From Eretmocerus hayati (Eukaryota; Arthropoda; Insecta; Hymenoptera; Aphelinidae): a DNA stretch of 64,000 bases. The notes below the pieces were generated by a model. It was not told the DNA's origin. It did no database searches and saw nothing but the letters and a program-made list of their open reading frames with translations. This document shows, piece after piece, positions 60,881 through 64,000 of the stretch. The stretch covers positions 99,667,338 through 99,731,337 of the forward strand of contig CM056744.1 in NCBI GenBank assembly GCA_029851415.1, given 5' to 3'. Each line of letters begins with the position of its first letter. Within the stretch, counting starts at the first letter, position 1. The translations under genes and the position numbers were made by a program.

Positions 60881-62150
60881 ATGAGTGACCAGAATGGATC
60901 ACATCAGGAAATCATCAATGGAAATAATTCTCTAAATATTCTAACTCAATTTTGATGCTAATGTTATTGAAGATGCTGGATCATCTTTTGCCCACCCCAC
61001 GACTAATCCCCCTTCTAATCCAACTCATGAAAATGAGTTTCTTACAAAATTGAGAAAAATGCATGGAGAAGCTAGAATTGGGGATGAGTGATATTCCTAG
61101 TATACATAGAACTCAATACAATCAGTTGAATAGTATGAACTTGTGCAGCTATATCGGTCCTGATTATCCTCATGTATGGCATTATAAGTGTGATGTGTTG
61201 TGACTGTGAATTGAAATAGTGGTTTTTAGGTTATTAGGCAAGATGCTATAGCTTTTGCCAAGGATGACTTTCAGTTTCGAAGTATATCAAAGTGCACTCC
61301 AACCTCAGGACATGATAAAAGCTCTTCTTCGAAGATAGTTTGATCGGTTCCTTCTTGTGTATCAACAGAGTCATGGATAAGCATGAGTTGAAGTTTGAAT
61401 GTACCACTTGATAAGTTCATGAAGATCAAAAGCAATTAACAGGCTGTGTTTACTTTAATATTGTTGTCATGAAGGAATTTAAGTGATGCCGTCAGTTGTA
61501 TTTCTGATATTCCAATAATTTGTCAGTGGGGATCAAGCATTTCGTGGGATGATAATGCATCCAAAATCTACAGTCTGGGATACTTATTCACTTTATTTCT
61601 AGCTTCTTTATCGGTATAGTAATCATAGCAAACCAGAGGAACCACCCAAGATTTGAAGAAGGAAACAATTCGTATCATTAAATGGCTCCACCCGCTTTTT
61701 CCCACACACTGACTTTCCAGTCTTGAAAAGTTTTTGTGCGCATCAGATCTTAATGAACATCCCTCAACTTTTTTTTACACATTATTTGAAGTATTTGATA
61801 TGGAAGTTACTTATTCTGCTAAAAAGATTGACAACTCTGACTATATGTGCAGAATTTGTTTTCAGTAGAATTGGTGGTTTTCATTGTTTTTTAGGCTTGA
61901 AATACTAGCGTGAAAGTAACTGCTTGCCAATAATAGGGGAAACATTGTATCACTAGCAGAATGAATAACTCCTGTTGGATATGCTGTGTACTATATGAGG
62001 AAAAAAAGGCCATCTCTCTACTTGATAACTGATTGCGCACAAAAAATTTCTTGTAGTTATGATTTTGCTTGATTCAAAATGACAAAATATGGATTTGTTG
62101 GGCATAACTAGACTAAATGAGCTGAAAATCACCTAAAGTTAATTTTTTAT
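60880..62150 (+). pseudogene. Possible decayed coding sequence
   Basis: From a TTTGACAG acceptor-like site at 60871-60878, SDQNGSHQEIINGNNSLNIL is followed after a one-base shift by protein-like sequence (FLTKLRKMHGEARIGDE) to about 61090. A second open patch, about 61720-61865, has YMCRICFQ. The shift and stops suggest a pseudogene or element relic. No family recognised. Confidence 0.25.
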
Positions 62151-62752
62151 ATAGGTCTTGATGCTGGGTAAGTATGGAAGTCATAGCTGCCAAGATAAAA
62201 AACTTTTGAAATCACCGGAGTCATACCTTAAAACAAACCGAGAAGAAGAAAATCTACCCAAAACAAATCCCGAAACCTAATAATCGTTGGCGGACTCTAC
62301 AACCTCGCGCTGCACACGCTGCGCTAGATTTTGTGTTAACAAATTCACTCGTGGATATCGTTATATGAAATATGAATGCATAATTTGATGGATCAGTAGT
62401 AGTCTCCGGGAGTGAATTTACTGGAGTAAATGATCAATTAGGTCTTTCCTCGAGGTTTGAGCTGGGAAACTCTCACTGCGGATTAGACACGGGAAGTTAA
62501 TATTTCAACTATACTACCATGATACGTCTGAATTTCAGAAGAATTAGAATCATGTTACTGTGATGATCCGAAACGTTTAACCAACTTTAGAATCCTCAAA
62601 AACTTCGTGAAACAATAAGTGCTTGCTATCCAGTTCCATGAGCACGAATGCTACCCCTCTGCTGGAATATTGTAACATATATCGCGATTGCAGCCGATCA
62701 TGTTCTGGTTATTGGTCGGTTGCTAGTTTGTTTCTTTGCGCGTTTCGAAGTT

Positions 62753-62906
62753 GGGCTCGAATTTATAGGCGTGATCCGGAATCCGGATGAGCTAATCCAC
62801 GGCGCCACAATCGGTGCGGCGATTTTGCGCACCTATTAGGCCTGGCGATTGTGGCTCCTAGGATTAGCTCATCCGGACTCCGAATTACGACTATGAATTC
62901 GAACCT
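62753..62906. repeat. 154 bp hairpin
   Basis: GGCTCGAATTTATAGGCGTG / CGACTATGAATTCGAACC and AATCCGGATGAGCTAATCC / GGATTAGCTCATCCGG with GGCGCCACAATCG / CGATTGTGGCTCC form a long imperfect stem around a GGTGCGGCGATTTTGCGCACC turn. Confidence 0.65.
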
Positions 62907-63283
62907 TAGTCTGCTCGTGGCTGTCACGGGGCCAGGCGCATTTTTATCGATTTAGCATCTGCTAATGAAGTCGAGTTTGCTCTCACAAACCGTGTTGTGG
63001 TTGGTTATTCATCGAAATCGAGTGTAACAATTTGGAGGCTCATCCGAGATTGAAGATTCAAGGACATGTTTCTGATTGGTGGAGATGAGGATCCGCGGGA
63101 ACAAGTACTTGTCGCCAGAAGATCGCAGAGAAACAGGGTCGGTATCACTCTTTGTCCCTATTCAAGCCCGAGTTCCGATGCTGCCTCATTATTTCATGAT
63201 TTTTCAGGTGAGCGCAGTACATCGTGAACTTTTGGGCAATTTTGCGGTGCTGCCCAATGTCATGGAGATAGTGGACACAGGGA

Positions 63284-63389
63284 TGACGCACAGTGGGAAA
63301 GACCGGAATTCTTCAGCTCAAGAGTTAACGCGCTTGAGCCATTCGACTTTTGAGCTAAATAATTTCGATCTTTCCCACTGTGCGACGCA
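63284..63389. repeat. 106 bp hairpin with CGCACAGTGGGAAAGA ends
   Basis: TGACGCACAGTGGGAAAGAC and GATCTTTCCCACTGTGCGAC are inverted, with AGCTCAAGAG / CTTTTGAGCT inside and a ~25 bp loop. Confidence 0.6.
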
Positions 63390-63429
63390 CGTGATCGGCG
63401 AGATCTCAATCGACCAGGCGACGATTGTC

Positions 63430-64000
63430 TGAAAGTCGAACAAATTATTGAAAGAATTATGAAAAAACGAGGGGTTATTTGTAGACCAAAAAGCTTTTGG
63501 TGTTCTCCAGTAGTAATTAAAATAAAGAAATTACGGTTCGATCATATTATTGTAGACTCAATACAGTGACGATGAAACACTCGTATCCATGGCCTAAAAT
63601 TGATGAAATTTTGGACCAATTGAAAGAAAATTCCTGGTTTCCGACTCTTGATTTGAAACTTGGCAAATGGCGAATTCGCATTGGCCCAAAAGGTGAAGGA
63701 AAGGGCGCTTTTACCTTAGGCAATGGATTATGGGAATTCGAAGTCATGGCTTTTGGTCTATGTAACGCTCCTGCAACCTTGGAAAGATTGACGGAGAAGT
63801 ATTAGCCAAGTTACTCAACGTCATCTGTATGGGGTACATAGATGGCGTAATCATCAAAGCAGAAACATTTGAAGAAATTATTGGAAACTTGAGGTTGATT
63901 TCCTCTCGTTTTTGACTGGCTGATTTGAAGTAACACTCAAAGAAATGTCATTTTTTCAAACGCAAAGCATTGTATTTAGGACTCATCATTTCAGCGGACA
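63430..64000 (+). pseudogene. Broken Ty3/gypsy reverse transcriptase (runs off right edge)
   Basis: RT-domain remnant of an LTR retrotransposon. Before 63566 the frame reads VEQIIERIMKKRGVI and SFWCSPVVIKIKK, the expected lead-in to RT, then is interrupted. 63566-63805 encodes KHSYPWPKIDEILDQLKENS, FPTLDLKLGKW (first catalytic Asp kept) and FGLCNAPATLERL, all standard gypsy RT motifs. After a stop and frame change, YIDGVIIKAETFEE occupies the YLDD box with the second Asp read as Gly, so the enzyme is inactive. A TTTGGAGGCTCATCCGAGAT sequence near 63031 resembles the leader just after an LTR, but no LTR was identified. Confidence 0.75.

Overview
The window looks like nuclear DNA of an insect, most likely a hymenopteran; that placement is an inference from how the eIF3m, Pcf11 and PRAS40 proteins read. 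It is AT-rich, intron-bearing eukaryotic sequence with GT-AG introns, microsatellites and a very high load of transposable-element relics. There are no operons and no bacterial genes. Five or six host genes can be supported: Pcf11 (minus, 22.95 kb down to and past the left edge), a PRAS40/Lobe homologue (plus, 24.9-28.9 kb), eIF3m (minus, 33.07-31.12 kb), Arl1 (plus, 34.18-35.69 kb) and two diverged chymotrypsin-fold serine protease homologues without a working triad (plus, 47.56-48.45 kb and 56.35-57.81 kb). Pcf11 and PRAS40 are head to head, as are eIF3m and Arl1, so two divergent promoter regions are likely.

Layout. 1-24 kb is Pcf11. Its 5' exons (RNA polymerase II CTD-interaction domain, coiled coil, serine/arginine-rich stretch) lie at 19.3-22.95 kb and a large exon at 1.05-2.57 kb. 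The roughly 16.7 kb between them is an intron crowded with foldback elements and holds a head-to-head inverted duplication of an unknown ORF. 24-36 kb is compact and gene-rich. 37-47 kb has no confident gene. It holds a diverged dispersed repeat, long decayed intronless coding sequence (39.4-41.5 and 44.9-46.7 kb) and an island of palindromic modules (42.2-44.5 kb). 47-58 kb has the two protease homologues, with a ~250 bp degenerate tandem array and a 1.94 kb TA-flanked element between them. 58-64 kb has a 1.5 kb inverted-repeat element with a tRNA-like sequence in each arm, more hairpins, and a broken Ty3/gypsy reverse transcriptase running off the right edge.

The host genes are housekeeping (mRNA 3'-end formation, translation initiation, Golgi GTPase) or signalling (mTORC1/Akt) genes and do not form one pathway. 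The most unusual feature is the number and variety of palindromic elements, at least fifteen. They include a recurring module family with a GC-rich core and AATAGTA/TACTATT junctions seen at about ten sites, elements with recognisable target duplications (7-8 bp, TTAA, TA), and the nested tRNA-like foldback. All coordinates and splice sites were read by eye; no alignment or database search was run.
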